A program made the position numbers and the translations under genes. A stretch of 47,540 nt of DNA from Saprospiraceae bacterium (GTDB taxonomy: Bacteria; Bacteroidota; Bacteroidia; Chitinophagales; Saprospiraceae). The notes beneath the pieces were generated by a model, which worked only from the letters and a program-made list of their open reading frames with translations, was not told the origin of the DNA and searched no databases. The DNA lies in assembly GCA_020846655.1 (NCBI GenBank), contig JADLDL010000158.1, forward strand, positions 1 to 47,540, read 5' to 3'. This document shows, piece after piece, positions 26,296-34,128 of the stretch (position 1 is its first letter; every line of letters begins with the position of its first letter).

Positions 26296-27069
26296 CTATT
26301 TTTTCTTAAACGACTCAATTGCATTCCGGGTAAAGTCGGACAACGCTAGACGGCCGCTGATGGCTGCGCGCTCGTACAGCAGCGTGTCCCAGTGCTCAGT
26401 ACCCTGCCAAAAGATCTTTTTCAGTTCGAGTAGCGCTTCGGGGTGGTACGAGGCAAGTTTTTGGGTGAAATGCAGGAGATAAGCATCCAGTTGCTCGACC
26501 GTGTCGAACGATTCCTGAAACAGGCCCTTGTCTTTCGCCCAGGCGGCAGTTTGCCATTCGTCGGGGTTGAGCGCCATTTGGCTGAAAGCCGAAGTGCCCA
26601 CTTTCCGCTCCACCGCTGGCCCGATGACGAAGGGCCCAAACCCCACGGCCAACTCACTCAGCCGCACCGATGCGTATTGCGAAGCCAGGCAATAATCTGT
26701 ACCGGCAGCCAGGCCTACGCCGCCGCCGACTGCCTTGCCGTGTATCCGGCCAACAATAATTTTGGGGCATTGCCGCATGGCATTGATGACCCGGCCGAAG
26801 CCGGAAAAAAACGCGTGCCCCGTCTCCAGGTCGCGAATGGCTACCAGTTCGTCAAAACTGGCCCCCGAACAAAACGTCTTGTGCTCGGCACTTCGCAGCA
26901 CCACCGCTTTTACCGCCGGTTCTTGGCCGGCAGCTGCAAACGCATCCACGAGGCCTTGCAGCAGCAGGCTGGGCAGGCTGTTGTGGTTGGGGTGAAAAAA
27001 TTCGATGTGGGCAATGCCGTCCGCCGTCAATTGAGTGCGGACGTATCCTTGTTGGGTAATATCGTTCAT
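26296..27069 (-). CDS. Enoyl-CoA hydratase/isomerase (crotonase) family protein
   Basis: The 257-residue protein starts at ATG 27069 (MNDITQQGYVRTQLT). The crotonase fold shows the oxyanion-hole segment HKTFCSGASFDELVAI and the second loop HGKAVGGGVGLAAGTDYCLAS. The region carrying one catalytic Glu reads RLSELAVGFGPFVIGPAVERKVG, with a conserved Glu but without the usual PGAGG run, so the exact reaction is uncertain. Related Bacteroidota proteins are annotated as enoyl- or methylglutaconyl-CoA hydratases of fatty-acid or leucine breakdown. It converges with carA across 20 bp and may be co-transcribed with the Mpo1-like gene 43 bp upstream. Confidence 0.88.
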   Translation of the reverse strand: MNDITQQGYVRTQLTADGIAHIEFFHPNHNSLPSLLLQGLVDAFAAAGQEPAVKAVVLRSAEHKTFCSGASFDELVAIRDLETGHAFFSGFGRVINAMRQCPKIIVGRIHGKAVGGGVGLAAGTDYCLASQYASVRLSELAVGFGPFVIGPAVERKVGTSAFSQMALNPDEWQTAAWAKDKGLFQESFDTVEQLDAYLLHFTQKLASYHPEALLELKKIFWQGTEHWDTLLYERAAISGRLALSDFTRNAIESFKKK

Positions 27070-27112
27070 GTGAATTGGGTCAGAAGCGTTGATAAAAGCC
27101 AAACAGCGTCTA

Positions 27113-27577
27113 TTAGTACCGAAGCCCCATTTTGCTGTACACAAAACTCATCAGCCAGGCCGGGCCGATCATCAGGAATTGCAGGTCTTTGAAAAAAGAG
27201 GGCCGTTTGCCTTCCACACTGTGCCCCCAAAACTGTCCGATCCAGGCCAACACAAAAAGCCCCAGGGATACCTGCCAGAGTACGAAACCGCTCGATTCGA
27301 TGCGTTGGGCCAGGTAGAGGCAAAACAACGAAAACAGGAGCATCCCGACCGACAAAGCCGGAGACAGGCGCAGGTAGTACACTAAAGTGAGCGCCAGCAG
27401 TACCATCGCCAGGTTGAGCGGCAGCCCGGGCGCGATGGAAACGCCGAGTTTGACGCTGTACAACAAACCAACCACACAGAAAAAGATGGTGGGTACGCAG
27501 ATCCAATGGACAAGTTTGTTGGTGGGGTTCTGGTGGCTTTCGCCATACTCGGTCAGCCAGTCTTGGATGCTTTTCAT
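27113..27577 (-). CDS. Mpo1-like (DUF962) membrane protein
   Basis: The 154-residue polytopic protein starts at ATG 27577 (MKSIQDWLTEYGESHQNPTN). The family signature HQNPTNKLVHWICVP near the N-terminus and GQFWGHSVEGKRP near the C-terminus supply conserved histidines that bind iron in yeast Mpo1, an endoplasmic-reticulum dioxygenase for 2-hydroxy fatty acids. About four hydrophobic segments are visible (VPTIFFCVVGLLYSV, LNLAMVLLALTLVYYL, LSVGMLLFSLFCLYLA, WQVSLGLFVLAWIGQF). A bacterial role in odd-chain or hydroxy-lipid metabolism is inference. It is followed by the crotonase gene. Confidence 0.85.
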   Translation of the reverse strand: MKSIQDWLTEYGESHQNPTNKLVHWICVPTIFFCVVGLLYSVKLGVSIAPGLPLNLAMVLLALTLVYYLRLSPALSVGMLLFSLFCLYLAQRIESSGFVLWQVSLGLFVLAWIGQFWGHSVEGKRPSFFKDLQFLMIGPAWLMSFVYSKMGLRY

Positions 27578-27663
27578 CTGGATGTCGTTTAAAATGATGT
27601 GGGCAAAGATCCTCCGTTGTCGGAAAAGGAAAGCCAATGTACAGCAATTTTAGAAACAAAAAA

Positions 27664-27690
27664 CGGTGCCGGCAGGGAAAGCCGGCACCG
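27664..27690 (-). terminator. Rho-independent terminator of the downstream small lipoprotein gene
   Basis: A perfect 10-bp stem, CGGTGCCGGC (27664-27673) and GCCGGCACCG (27681-27690), with a 7-nt loop is followed on the minus strand by TTTTTTG. It lies about 106 nt beyond the stop of the lipoprotein gene 27797-28210. Confidence 0.8.
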
Positions 27691-27796
27691 CTATAAGGTC
27701 GATCAGAGCGCAAAAATGGCCAGTTCAGTTTGGCCGTGCAGGAGGTTAATATTTCTGGGTAGGTGCCGTCCGGAGGTTTTTTGCCGGTCAGTGGGT

Positions 27797-28210
27797 CTAG
27801 AAGTTGCAGGTGCCGTCAAGGCTGTAGGTTTGGCAGCCGCTGGCTGCGATGAAGGTCCAGCCAGTAGATGAAACGCCGGTGGAGAGGCGCACCCATACCC
27901 CGTTGACGCCCAGGTTGGTGATATAAAAATCGCCGGGCGAGGTGATGGTCACGAAACCGTGTCCGGTGATGTATTCTACGCCGGCGGTGGAGTTACCGGC
28001 ACAGTTGTTACACTTGTCCTGGTTGGAGTTGGTGCCACAGATTTCCAGCAACTGGAGGTTGTCGGCAAACACCTCAACGGTGCAATTCGCGCGGCCAGAA
28101 ACGGCCGTTTCTGGGGTGGCCGACAGTTCTTCTTTCACGCTGGATTTGGTGCAGAAAGCGAAGGCTAGAGCCATCAGCAAAACGGGAAGAGCAAACAGTA
28201 CTTTTTTCAT
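27797..28210 (-). CDS. Small Cys-rich lipoprotein, paralog A
   Basis: The 137-residue protein has a lipoprotein signal MKKVLFALPVLLMALAFAFC (Cys20). The mature part carries six further cysteines at 43, 58, 67, 70, 126 and 135, an even number suited to three disulfides in the periplasm or outside the cell. The 67/70 pair (C-N-N-C) has the CxxC spacing of thioredoxin sites but no such fold is evident. The body is β-rich (GHGFVTITSPGDFYI, VWVRLSTGVSSTGWTF) and ends in TCNF. I recognise no family. The neighbour at 28387-28800 is a collinear paralog with every cysteine at the same position, so the two arose by tandem duplication. A strong terminator follows. Confidence 0.85.
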   Translation of the reverse strand: MKKVLFALPVLLMALAFAFCTKSSVKEELSATPETAVSGRANCTVEVFADNLQLLEICGTNSNQDKCNNCAGNSTAGVEYITGHGFVTITSPGDFYITNLGVNGVWVRLSTGVSSTGWTFIAASGCQTYSLDGTCNF

Positions 28211-28300
28211 ACCTGAAGGTTTTAAAAAGAAAAAAAGAAGTGTGTTTGGACGGTGCTTAGCGGTGGGGGTTTGGGGCAGGAAGGATGCCGGTTCAACGGA

Positions 28301-28376
28301 CTATCCCGCTCAGCCCGTGCTTGCGGCGCCAAGGCTGTATCCAGCCGAGGCGCCGCATTGAGCAACGCGGGAATAG
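28301..28376 (-). terminator. Large stem-loop after lipoprotein paralog B
   Basis: A layered inverted repeat has an outer arm CTATCCCGC (28301-28309) against GCGGGAATAG (28367-28376), a middle arm TGCGGCGCC (28322-28330) against GGCGCCGCA (28349-28357), and an inner arm GGCTG (28333-28337) against CAGCC (28342-28346). It begins 10 nt after the paralog B stop and can serve as terminator or 3'-end stabiliser. Confidence 0.55.
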
Positions 28377-28386
28377 CTCAGTCAAA

Positions 28387-28800
28387 TCAGAAATTACAGT
28401 TGTTGTCCAGGGTAAAGGCTTGGCAACCGCCGCCCGGAATGAACGTCCAAGCCGTGGTGGAGCCCCCTGTGGTCAGTTGTACCCAGGTGCCGGTGAGGTT
28501 CGGGTTGTTCACCGAAAAAGTGATCGGCGATACGACGTTGACGAAGCCATGGCCATTGATGGTCACCTGACCTCTGCCGTTTCCGCCGGGGCAAGTTTGG
28601 CAGGCGATCAGGTTGGAGTTGGTGCCACAAAACTGGAGCGACTGGGCATTGTCCGTAAACACCTCGATGGTGCAGTTTCCGCGGTCGGCAACAGCGGTTT
28701 CGGTGGTGGCCGACAATTCTTCTTTTACGTTGGATTTGGTGCAAAAGGCGAAGACCAGGGCCATCAGCAGAACGGGGAGGGCAAACATTGCTTTTTTCAT
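28387..28800 (-). CDS. Small Cys-rich lipoprotein, paralog B
   Basis: The 137-residue lipoprotein starts at ATG 28800 (MKKAMFALPVLLMALVFAFC, Cys20); an upstream extension to 28869 is not a signal peptide. It is the same length as paralog A. The signal peptide is nearly identical and the segment KSNVKEELSATTETAV differs little, and all seven cysteines (20, 43, 58, 67, 70, 126, 135) align without gaps. The middle (residues 71-110) has diverged most. This conservation of disulfide spacing with variable surface suggests a stable secreted scaffold. Function is unknown; a cell-surface or binding role is inferred. It is followed by a large stem-loop and then paralog A. Confidence 0.85.
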   Translation of the reverse strand: MKKAMFALPVLLMALVFAFCTKSNVKEELSATTETAVADRGNCTIEVFTDNAQSLQFCGTNSNLIACQTCPGGNGRGQVTINGHGFVNVVSPITFSVNNPNLTGTWVQLTTGGSTTAWTFIPGGGCQAFTLDNNCNF

Positions 28801-28931
28801 GTCGGAAGATGTTTTAAAAAGTAAGAAAGAGTGTGTTGCACATGGCCGCATTGGCGATGTTGGCAACAAAGGTGAGGGGCCTCGCCACCCGATAAAACCA
28901 CGTTTTTCGTCGGTTTTCCGTGCCCAAAAAG

Positions 28932-28971
28932 AAAAGCGCCCTTTCTCCGGCAGAGGAGAAAAGGCGCCTTT
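28932..28971 (-). terminator. Hairpin terminator of the FN3/T9SS gene
   Basis: A 17-position stem with two mismatches (28932-28948 against 28955-28971, cores GCGCC and TTTCTCC) and a 6-nt loop lies 24 nt past the stop. It is followed on the minus strand by TTTTTGGG. Confidence 0.7.
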
Positions 28972-28994
28972 GTAACAGGACGTGCCCGCTAGCC

Positions 28995-30173
28995 TTAGTT
29001 TTGCTTGATCACGGAGAATACCCGGCTCTCGCTATCGGTTTGCAGGCGCAGGAAATACTGGCCATCCGGCAGCTCAGTGCCGCCAATCCGCACGGTATAA
29101 ATACCCGCCGCCTGTGGGCCTTCGGAAGGCAAAACCGTTTGAAGCAAGCGGCCCATCACGTCGAACATCTGGATGGATACCGTGCTTTCGGCCGGCAACT
29201 CGTACTGCAATTCTACCGCATCTTGGAACGGATTCGGGCGTGGCGAACCCAGCACTACCGGCACCACGTTGCTGCTGCGGTCGAACTCCAGCGACAAGAC
29301 CTTCTCGGCTTCACCGCCTCCAATCGGTGGCGCGAAGGGCTCCGGTTCCGGGCAGCTATTGCCACAATACGTATAACTGCCCAGCGACACATTGAACCGA
29401 ATCCGCATGTTGATGTCATCAAAATCGGTGTCATACCCAGTGCAACCAACTGTAAATATATCGGGATCGTTGGAGGCGGGACCTGTAGTGGTGTTCAAAA
29501 CGTATTTGCAAACGGCATAGCTATTGTCGGTGTCCGGGAAATAAAAACGCTGGCTTAAATTAGTGGTGGCCTTTATGTAAACGGCGTCTTCCGATGGAAC
29601 AAAGGCCATACCGAAGCGCAGAGAGTTGCCATCGTACGACAACTGACCGGTGTACACATTGTCCAGGGTAGAGGGCGGCTCCGTAGAGGAATGTTTCACG
29701 CAGAATGGATATTGCGTCGAGGTGGAGGGGTTGGTGATGGTAATGTTCGGCGGGCAGATGTTCAAATCCGCTATGTCATCGATGATAATGATGGTATTGC
29801 CAAAGGTGCTGACTGATATGCCGGGAGGTCCGTCTGGGCAGTACGAAGCCGCTACCCAAAACGTGCAACTGTGCCCAGCTGGGATACCGGTATACGTGTA
29901 CGATAGGCCGGTGGTAATGACCGACGGTAAGGGAGCCGAAGCGGTATTGTCGTAGCCACTCAAAAAGAAATAGACGCCGGCGAAGGAATAATTCCAGGCC
30001 AGTGAAATACTGGAGGTTGTAACGGTGGTTACCTTAAAATCATACGGCGCCGGCGCCTCGCAGGTCGATTCTGCCGGTACCTTACAAATGATTTCGTCGT
30101 TGGCGGCTGACAGGCCGGTACCTGACAGGCCCGAAACCAAAAGCAAGAGAAGAACAAGGAAGTGTTTTTTCAT
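28995..30173 (-). CDS. Secreted fibronectin type III protein with T9SS sorting domain
   Basis: The 392-residue protein has a signal peptide (residues 1-24, ending LSAAN). An FN3 domain covers about 42-128 (APAPYDFKVTTVTTSSISLA, GLSYTYTGIPAGHSCTFWVAA). A middle β-rich, Cys-containing region of unknown type (about 130-300) includes SLRFGMAFVPSEDAVYIKAT. The C-terminal 80 residues are a T9SS type A sorting domain (PRPNPFQDAVELQYELPAES, VSIQMFDVMGRLLQTV, PDGQYFLRLQTDSESRVFSVIKQ), so the protein is exported across the outer membrane and the tail is likely cleaved. Its binding partner is unknown. The 133-bp gap to 30307 is a divergent promoter region with no recognisable element. Confidence 0.9.
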   Translation of the reverse strand: MKKHFLVLLLLLVSGLSGTGLSAANDEIICKVPAESTCEAPAPYDFKVTTVTTSSISLAWNYSFAGVYFFLSGYDNTASAPLPSVITTGLSYTYTGIPAGHSCTFWVAASYCPDGPPGISVSTFGNTIIIIDDIADLNICPPNITITNPSTSTQYPFCVKHSSTEPPSTLDNVYTGQLSYDGNSLRFGMAFVPSEDAVYIKATTNLSQRFYFPDTDNSYAVCKYVLNTTTGPASNDPDIFTVGCTGYDTDFDDINMRIRFNVSLGSYTYCGNSCPEPEPFAPPIGGGEAEKVLSLEFDRSSNVVPVVLGSPRPNPFQDAVELQYELPAESTVSIQMFDVMGRLLQTVLPSEGPQAAGIYTVRIGGTELPDGQYFLRLQTDSESRVFSVIKQN

Positions 30174-30306
30174 AATTTTTCCGCGTTAATAAATCATTGA
30201 GAATTTTCCTACAAAAATTCCGCACTTTTCGCTGCCCTTTACCTACGTTTTTTGCCGGTTTTCCGCAACGGGCCGGCGAACAGAAATATAAGAAATCGAC
30301 TTTTTT

Positions 30307-31752
30307 ATGTTGAACCGAAAACTCTTGGAGGTGCTGCAACGCCTGTCCGAGCCGGAACGAAAACGCCTGCGCCTTTTTCTCGTATCACCTTTTTTCAACG
30401 GTAGCTATGCTGCGGAAGATATCCTGCGGCTCTACGACCTGATCCTGCGCTGCGGGGCAGACGAAGCACACCCGGAGTTGGACAAAGATGCTGTATTCCC
30501 CCTGTTTTTCCCCAACAGGCCTTTTCCGGGAAAAGCCAAGAGCCCGCTGGATTCGCTCAGCAGCGAATTATTTCGCCTGGTCCGCCAATTCCTCAACGTT
30601 ATCGACCAGGAAACAGAGCAGACGCCCGCCCGGGAATCCTTGGCCATGGCCCGGTTTTACCGCAAACATGCGCTCGACAAGCGTTTTTGGCAAACGCTGC
30701 AAGCCGCCCGGAAAGCCCAGGAGGAGATGCCGTACCGGGATGCGCAATATTATTTGGATCAATTTCGGATCGAGGGCGAAGAACTCGCCTTTCGGGGGAT
30801 GCACAATGCGTTTGAAGACGACATCAACCTGAATGCAGCCGAGGAAAATCTGGATTTTCACTACAGCATTCAAAAATTGGAATATGCCTGTGCCTTGGAG
30901 TATCAAAAACAACATGCACAAATTGAACATGGTTCATCCAATGAGTTGACATCTACTGTCCTTAGGCTTTCCGTGGAAAATGGCCCCTTGGATATCCCTA
31001 TCAATCGAATGTACCATTTGGTCATTCACCTAATGCAAAACAAGGATCAAGGAATATCATTGCAGGATTTAGAAGATCAGCTGTCCCGCAACAAAACCAA
31101 AGTTGAGCCTGAAAAATATAAAAATCTGCAAGCATATTTTCGATTCCTTTGGCTCCAGAAGTACTATAAAGCGGGCGACGATTTCTCCCGAAAACGTCTA
31201 TTCGCCATCTACAAAGAGCACCTGGCAGAAGGATATTTTTACTTAGAAGGCCTGATTCCACTCACCGCCTTCCGAAACATTGCCATTTTTGCACTAAAAC
31301 TAGGCGAATTCGATTGGGTAAAAAACTTTCTGGATACCCACCCTCCGGAACGCATCGGAGGTACCCACTATCCCGCTGAAATTCACAGCCTGAACCTGGC
31401 CGAATATTATTTTTACCAAAAACAATACGAAGAAGCGCAACATAGCCTGGTATATCGCATGTTTGAAAATCCCGGCTTTAGTATCCTGGCCGACCTGCTG
31501 CTGGTTAAAATATATTTCGAAACCCAGAGCGATCTGCTGGAGGCGAGGATGAAAGCCCTCGACCAGAAGGTTCGGCGTTCCAAGCGCAGCCGGGCCTTCA
31601 AAAACCGCTATTACAATTTTTTAAAAAAACTGGATAAAATCATCAAATACGGCACCCTGCACCGGCACCCCAAGCGCCAGAAACTCTTCGAAGAAATCAA
31701 ATCTACCCCCGAAATCGCCTCCCGGGAATGGCTGTTGGAAAAACTGAAATAG
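30307..31752 (+). CDS. Large α-helical protein of unknown function
   Basis: The 481-residue cytoplasmic protein has no signal or membrane helix. It is almost wholly helical, with TPR/HEAT-like spacing of aromatic and leucine residues (ILRLYDLILRCGADEAHPEL, LNLAEYYFYQKQYEEAQHSL) and a strongly basic stretch LDQKVRRSKRSRAFKNRYYN near the C-terminus. The N-terminus (LLEVLQRLSEPERKRLRLFL) has a repeated pattern that I associate with large unnamed Saprospirales families, but I cannot name it. A scaffold or RNA/DNA-associated role is possible from the charge and helical solenoid. It is followed 39 bp later by the omega-amidase gene, probably in one transcript. Confidence 0.78.
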   Translation: MLNRKLLEVLQRLSEPERKRLRLFLVSPFFNGSYAAEDILRLYDLILRCGADEAHPELDKDAVFPLFFPNRPFPGKAKSPLDSLSSELFRLVRQFLNVIDQETEQTPARESLAMARFYRKHALDKRFWQTLQAARKAQEEMPYRDAQYYLDQFRIEGEELAFRGMHNAFEDDINLNAAEENLDFHYSIQKLEYACALEYQKQHAQIEHGSSNELTSTVLRLSVENGPLDIPINRMYHLVIHLMQNKDQGISLQDLEDQLSRNKTKVEPEKYKNLQAYFRFLWLQKYYKAGDDFSRKRLFAIYKEHLAEGYFYLEGLIPLTAFRNIAIFALKLGEFDWVKNFLDTHPPERIGGTHYPAEIHSLNLAEYYFYQKQYEEAQHSLVYRMFENPGFSILADLLLVKIYFETQSDLLEARMKALDQKVRRSKRSRAFKNRYYNFLKKLDKIIKYGTLHRHPKRQKLFEEIKSTPEIASREWLLEKLK

Positions 31753-31791
31753 CCCCGGCCCTCCTCTACTTTTACACCCAACGCTGTCGCC

Positions 31792-32565
31792 ATGCGCCTC
31801 ACCATCGTACAACCCAGCCTGCACTGGGAAAACCCTGCCGCCAATCGCCGCCTGCTCGCGGCCATGCTCCAGCCCCTGGCCGGCCATACCGACCTGGTGC
31901 TGCTACCCGAAATGTTTACTACAGGCTTCTCCATGAACGCCGCCACCCTGGCAGAACCTCTGGACGGGCCCACCCGGCACTGGATGCAGGAGCAAGCCCA
32001 TGGCCTCGGCGCAGCACTGGCCGGTAGTTTTATCTGCCTCGACAACGGCCAATTCTTCAACCGGCTCGTATTCATGCGCCCGGACGGCCAGCTGGAATAC
32101 TACGACAAACGGCACCTGTTCAGCCTCGCCCACGAACACGAAACCTTTTCGCCCGGCCAGGAACGCCAGGTCTTCGAGTGGCAGGGCTGGCGCATCTGGC
32201 CGCTTATCTGCTACGACCTCCGCTTCCCGGTCTGGAGCCGACAGCCTCCCGGCGCCGAACCCTTCGACTTGCTGCTCTATGTGGCCAACTGGCCGGCCCG
32301 GCGCGCGCACCACTGGCGCAGCCTCTTGCTGGCACGCGCCATCGAAAACCAATGCTTTGTAGCCGGCTCCAACATCGTGGGCACCGACGGCAACGGTCTG
32401 GAGTATACCGGCGATTCGGGCATTATCGACTTCTCCGGCCAACAAATTTGCCACATCAGTAGCCGCCCCGGACAATATACCGCCGAACTTTCATTGGCAG
32501 ATCTGAAGCAGTATCGACAAAATCTACCCTTCCTGAATGATGCGGACCATTTTAAGTTATTTTAG
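31792..32565 (+). CDS. Nitrilase-family amidohydrolase, omega-amidase type
   Basis: The 257-residue cytoplasmic enzyme has the nitrilase Glu-Lys-Cys triad at E40 (LLPEMFTTGFS), K106 (YYDKRHLF) and C140 (PLICYDLRFPVWSR). MFTTGFSM and the HLF segment are typical of omega-amidases of the YafV/NIT2 type, which hydrolyse α-ketoglutaramate or α-ketosuccinamate and so repair or recycle transamination products. A substrate other than these is possible. The 234-bp gap to the NlpC gene holds only a promoter box (32617) and no gene that I can see. It probably shares a transcript with the gene before it. Confidence 0.9.
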   Translation: MRLTIVQPSLHWENPAANRRLLAAMLQPLAGHTDLVLLPEMFTTGFSMNAATLAEPLDGPTRHWMQEQAHGLGAALAGSFICLDNGQFFNRLVFMRPDGQLEYYDKRHLFSLAHEHETFSPGQERQVFEWQGWRIWPLICYDLRFPVWSRQPPGAEPFDLLLYVANWPARRAHHWRSLLLARAIENQCFVAGSNIVGTDGNGLEYTGDSGIIDFSGQQICHISSRPGQYTAELSLADLKQYRQNLPFLNDADHFKLF

Positions 32566-32616
32566 AGGCTATTTAACAATTTTAATTCTGAATTATGTAA
32601 TTATAAATTCCTTTTC

Positions 32617-32624
32617 TACCTTTG
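32617..32624 (+). promoter_or_regulatory. Bacteroidota -7 promoter box for the first NlpC/P60 gene
   Basis: TACCTTTG matches TAnnTTTG exactly in an AT-rich stretch. It would give a 5' leader of roughly 170 nt before ATG 32800; a shorter leader from an unseen second promoter cannot be excluded. Confidence 0.5.
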
Positions 32625-32799
32625 CCCTACCTGAAACGCAGCAACTCACCCTTTTTTAATCCATCTGTACAGGCGCATACGTCCAATTCTGGAGCGCCCG
32701 GGTTGCGCAAAACGACTATTTTCTTTTAATCCAAACAATTCTTCACACCCGCGATCCACTTGCATTCCTCGGTGTATCGTGTGAAAAACAATCGTTTCT

Positions 32800-33333
32800 A
32801 TGCGCGACTCTTCCAGTTGTTGCTTTTCCCTTTTTCGCCGTTTTGTTTTTGTCCCCATCTCTATTTTCCTGTTTCTTACCGCTTCTTCCTTCCGCCCTTG
32901 CCGCTCCCTGAGCGCCGAGATGTTGCAAATGCGGGAAGATATGATCGGCGTTGCCCAACAGTTTGTAGGCATCCGCTACCGCTACGCCGGCGTCAATCCC
33001 AGCACCGGATTTGACTGCTCGGGTTTTACCAGTTACATCTTGAAAAAATTTGATGCTCAGGTTTCGAGCAGCTCTTCCCTTCAATCGAGACAGGGTATAA
33101 AAGTGCCCCTGAGCGACGTACTGCCGGGCGACCTGGTGTTTTTCGGCCGCCGTGGCCGGGGCATCCAGCACGTAGCCATGGTGGTGGAAAACAGCGCCGA
33201 CGGCATCATTTGTGTGCATGCCACCTGCAGCCGCGGGGTCGTGGTAGAAAATGTAAGTACTTCTGCCTACTGGCGCCCCCGCATCCTGTTTGCCCGCGAC
33301 GTGCTGGGCCAGCGGGAGTTTACCAGCAACTAA
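32800..33333 (+). CDS. NlpC/P60 peptidase, exported
   Basis: The 177-residue protein has a signal peptide or anchor (RRFVFVPISIFLFLTASS, about 13-30). The NlpC/P60 domain starts near 47 (GVAQQFVGIRYRYAGVNPSTGFDCSGFTSY). The catalytic Cys73 is in FDCSG, and His124 (IQHVAMV) and His140 (VHATCSRG) complete the triad. The family cuts peptidoglycan stem peptides, typically γ-D-Glu-to-diamino-acid links, in the periplasm. The next gene is a paralog. The start choice is moderately sure; a later Met at 41 would remove the signal segment. A hairpin with a T-tract follows at 33403. Confidence 0.9.
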   Translation: MRDSSSCCFSLFRRFVFVPISIFLFLTASSFRPCRSLSAEMLQMREDMIGVAQQFVGIRYRYAGVNPSTGFDCSGFTSYILKKFDAQVSSSSSLQSRQGIKVPLSDVLPGDLVFFGRRGRGIQHVAMVVENSADGIICVHATCSRGVVVENVSTSAYWRPRILFARDVLGQREFTSN

Positions 33334-33402
33334 AAAAGACCATTTCGGAGATAAAAATCCAAACCAACACATTGCTACCTATTAGCAGAACGAAAAATGA
33401 AG

Positions 33403-33430
33403 CGGCTGCCTGTTTATGTACGGGCAGCCG
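33403..33430 (+). terminator. Rho-independent terminator between the two NlpC/P60 genes
   Basis: An 8-bp perfect stem, CGGCTGCC (33403-33410) and GGCAGCCG (33423-33430), extends by two pairs and is followed by TTTTTAG. It argues that the second gene starts at 33517 and not at the ATG at 33397, which would lie in front of the hairpin. Confidence 0.8.
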
Positions 33431-33516
33431 TTTTTAGTTTTTCCTTAAAGCGCTCTTCAGGAATTTTAAGCAAGATTCAACGATACGCTGCGTTTATTGC
33501 TGCAAAATCTGTTTCT

Positions 33517-34041
33517 ATGTTGTCTGCTCGTTCTGCCTTCTTTCCCACTGCCGCCCTGGCCTTGTTGCTGCTTGCCCTGTTTTCCGCTTGTACGGCCGGC
33601 CGCAAAACCGTGGCCCCACCACCCGACACGAAAGGCCTTTCCGACCGCCAATTCCGAAAAGAAGTGGTCAACTACGCTGTGCAATACATCGGTTCTACCT
33701 ACAAGCCCGGCGGCAAAAGCCCCAAAACCGGCTTCGATTGCTCCGGCTTTACCAGTTTTGTGCTGGACAAATTCAAGGTCCGGGTGTCGCCGGCCTCTTC
33801 CGCGCAGGCTACCGAAGGCAAGCCCGTCAGCCTGGCGGCCCTTCAGCCGGGCGACCTCGTTATTTTCGGGAAAAGCAAAAAAAACATCCAGCACGTAGCC
33901 CTGGTCGTAGAACGGGGGCGCGACGGGATTGTCGTGGTCCACAGCACTACCAGCCGCGGTGTCATCAAGGAAAATATTACGAGTTCGACCTATTGGAAAC
34001 CACTCATCCTATCGGCCCGCGATGTCATCAGCGGCAGGTGA
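33517..34041 (+). CDS. NlpC/P60 peptidase, lipoprotein
   Basis: The 174-residue protein starts at ATG 33517 with a lipoprotein signal (LALLLLALFSAC, Cys25). Its NlpC/P60 domain holds C75 (FDCSGFTSF), H126 (IQHVALV) and H142 (VHSTTSRG), matching the neighbour gene by position and wording, so the two are a tandem duplicate in which one copy is lipid-anchored. The role is peptidoglycan turnover at the outer or inner membrane surface. An upstream extension to 33397 includes a terminator hairpin and is rejected. It converges with ftsH. Confidence 0.92.
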   Translation: MLSARSAFFPTAALALLLLALFSACTAGRKTVAPPPDTKGLSDRQFRKEVVNYAVQYIGSTYKPGGKSPKTGFDCSGFTSFVLDKFKVRVSPASSAQATEGKPVSLAALQPGDLVIFGKSKKNIQHVALVVERGRDGIVVVHSTTSRGVIKENITSSTYWKPLILSARDVISGR

Positions 34042-34065
34042 TTTCAGGTATAGCCACCCAAAAGC

Positions 34066-34100
34066 GAAGTGCCACCCCGGCTTATCCGGAGTGGCACTTC
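34066..34100. terminator. Hairpin terminator between NlpC/P60 and ftsH (convergent)
   Basis: A 15-bp stem with one mismatch (34066-34080 against 34086-34100), 5-nt loop, is followed on the plus strand by TTTTATTTTA. It can end the NlpC/P60 transcript, and the flank cgctttt on the minus strand may let it also act for ftsH. Confidence 0.75.
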
Positions 34101-34128
34101 TTTTATTTTAAAAAGGCACGAGTGTCGA

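Noticed and set aside
27061-27713. Longer minus-strand frame overlapping the Mpo1-like gene
   Set aside because: It is a shifted frame over the DUF962 gene, whose conserved His motifs lie in the other frame.
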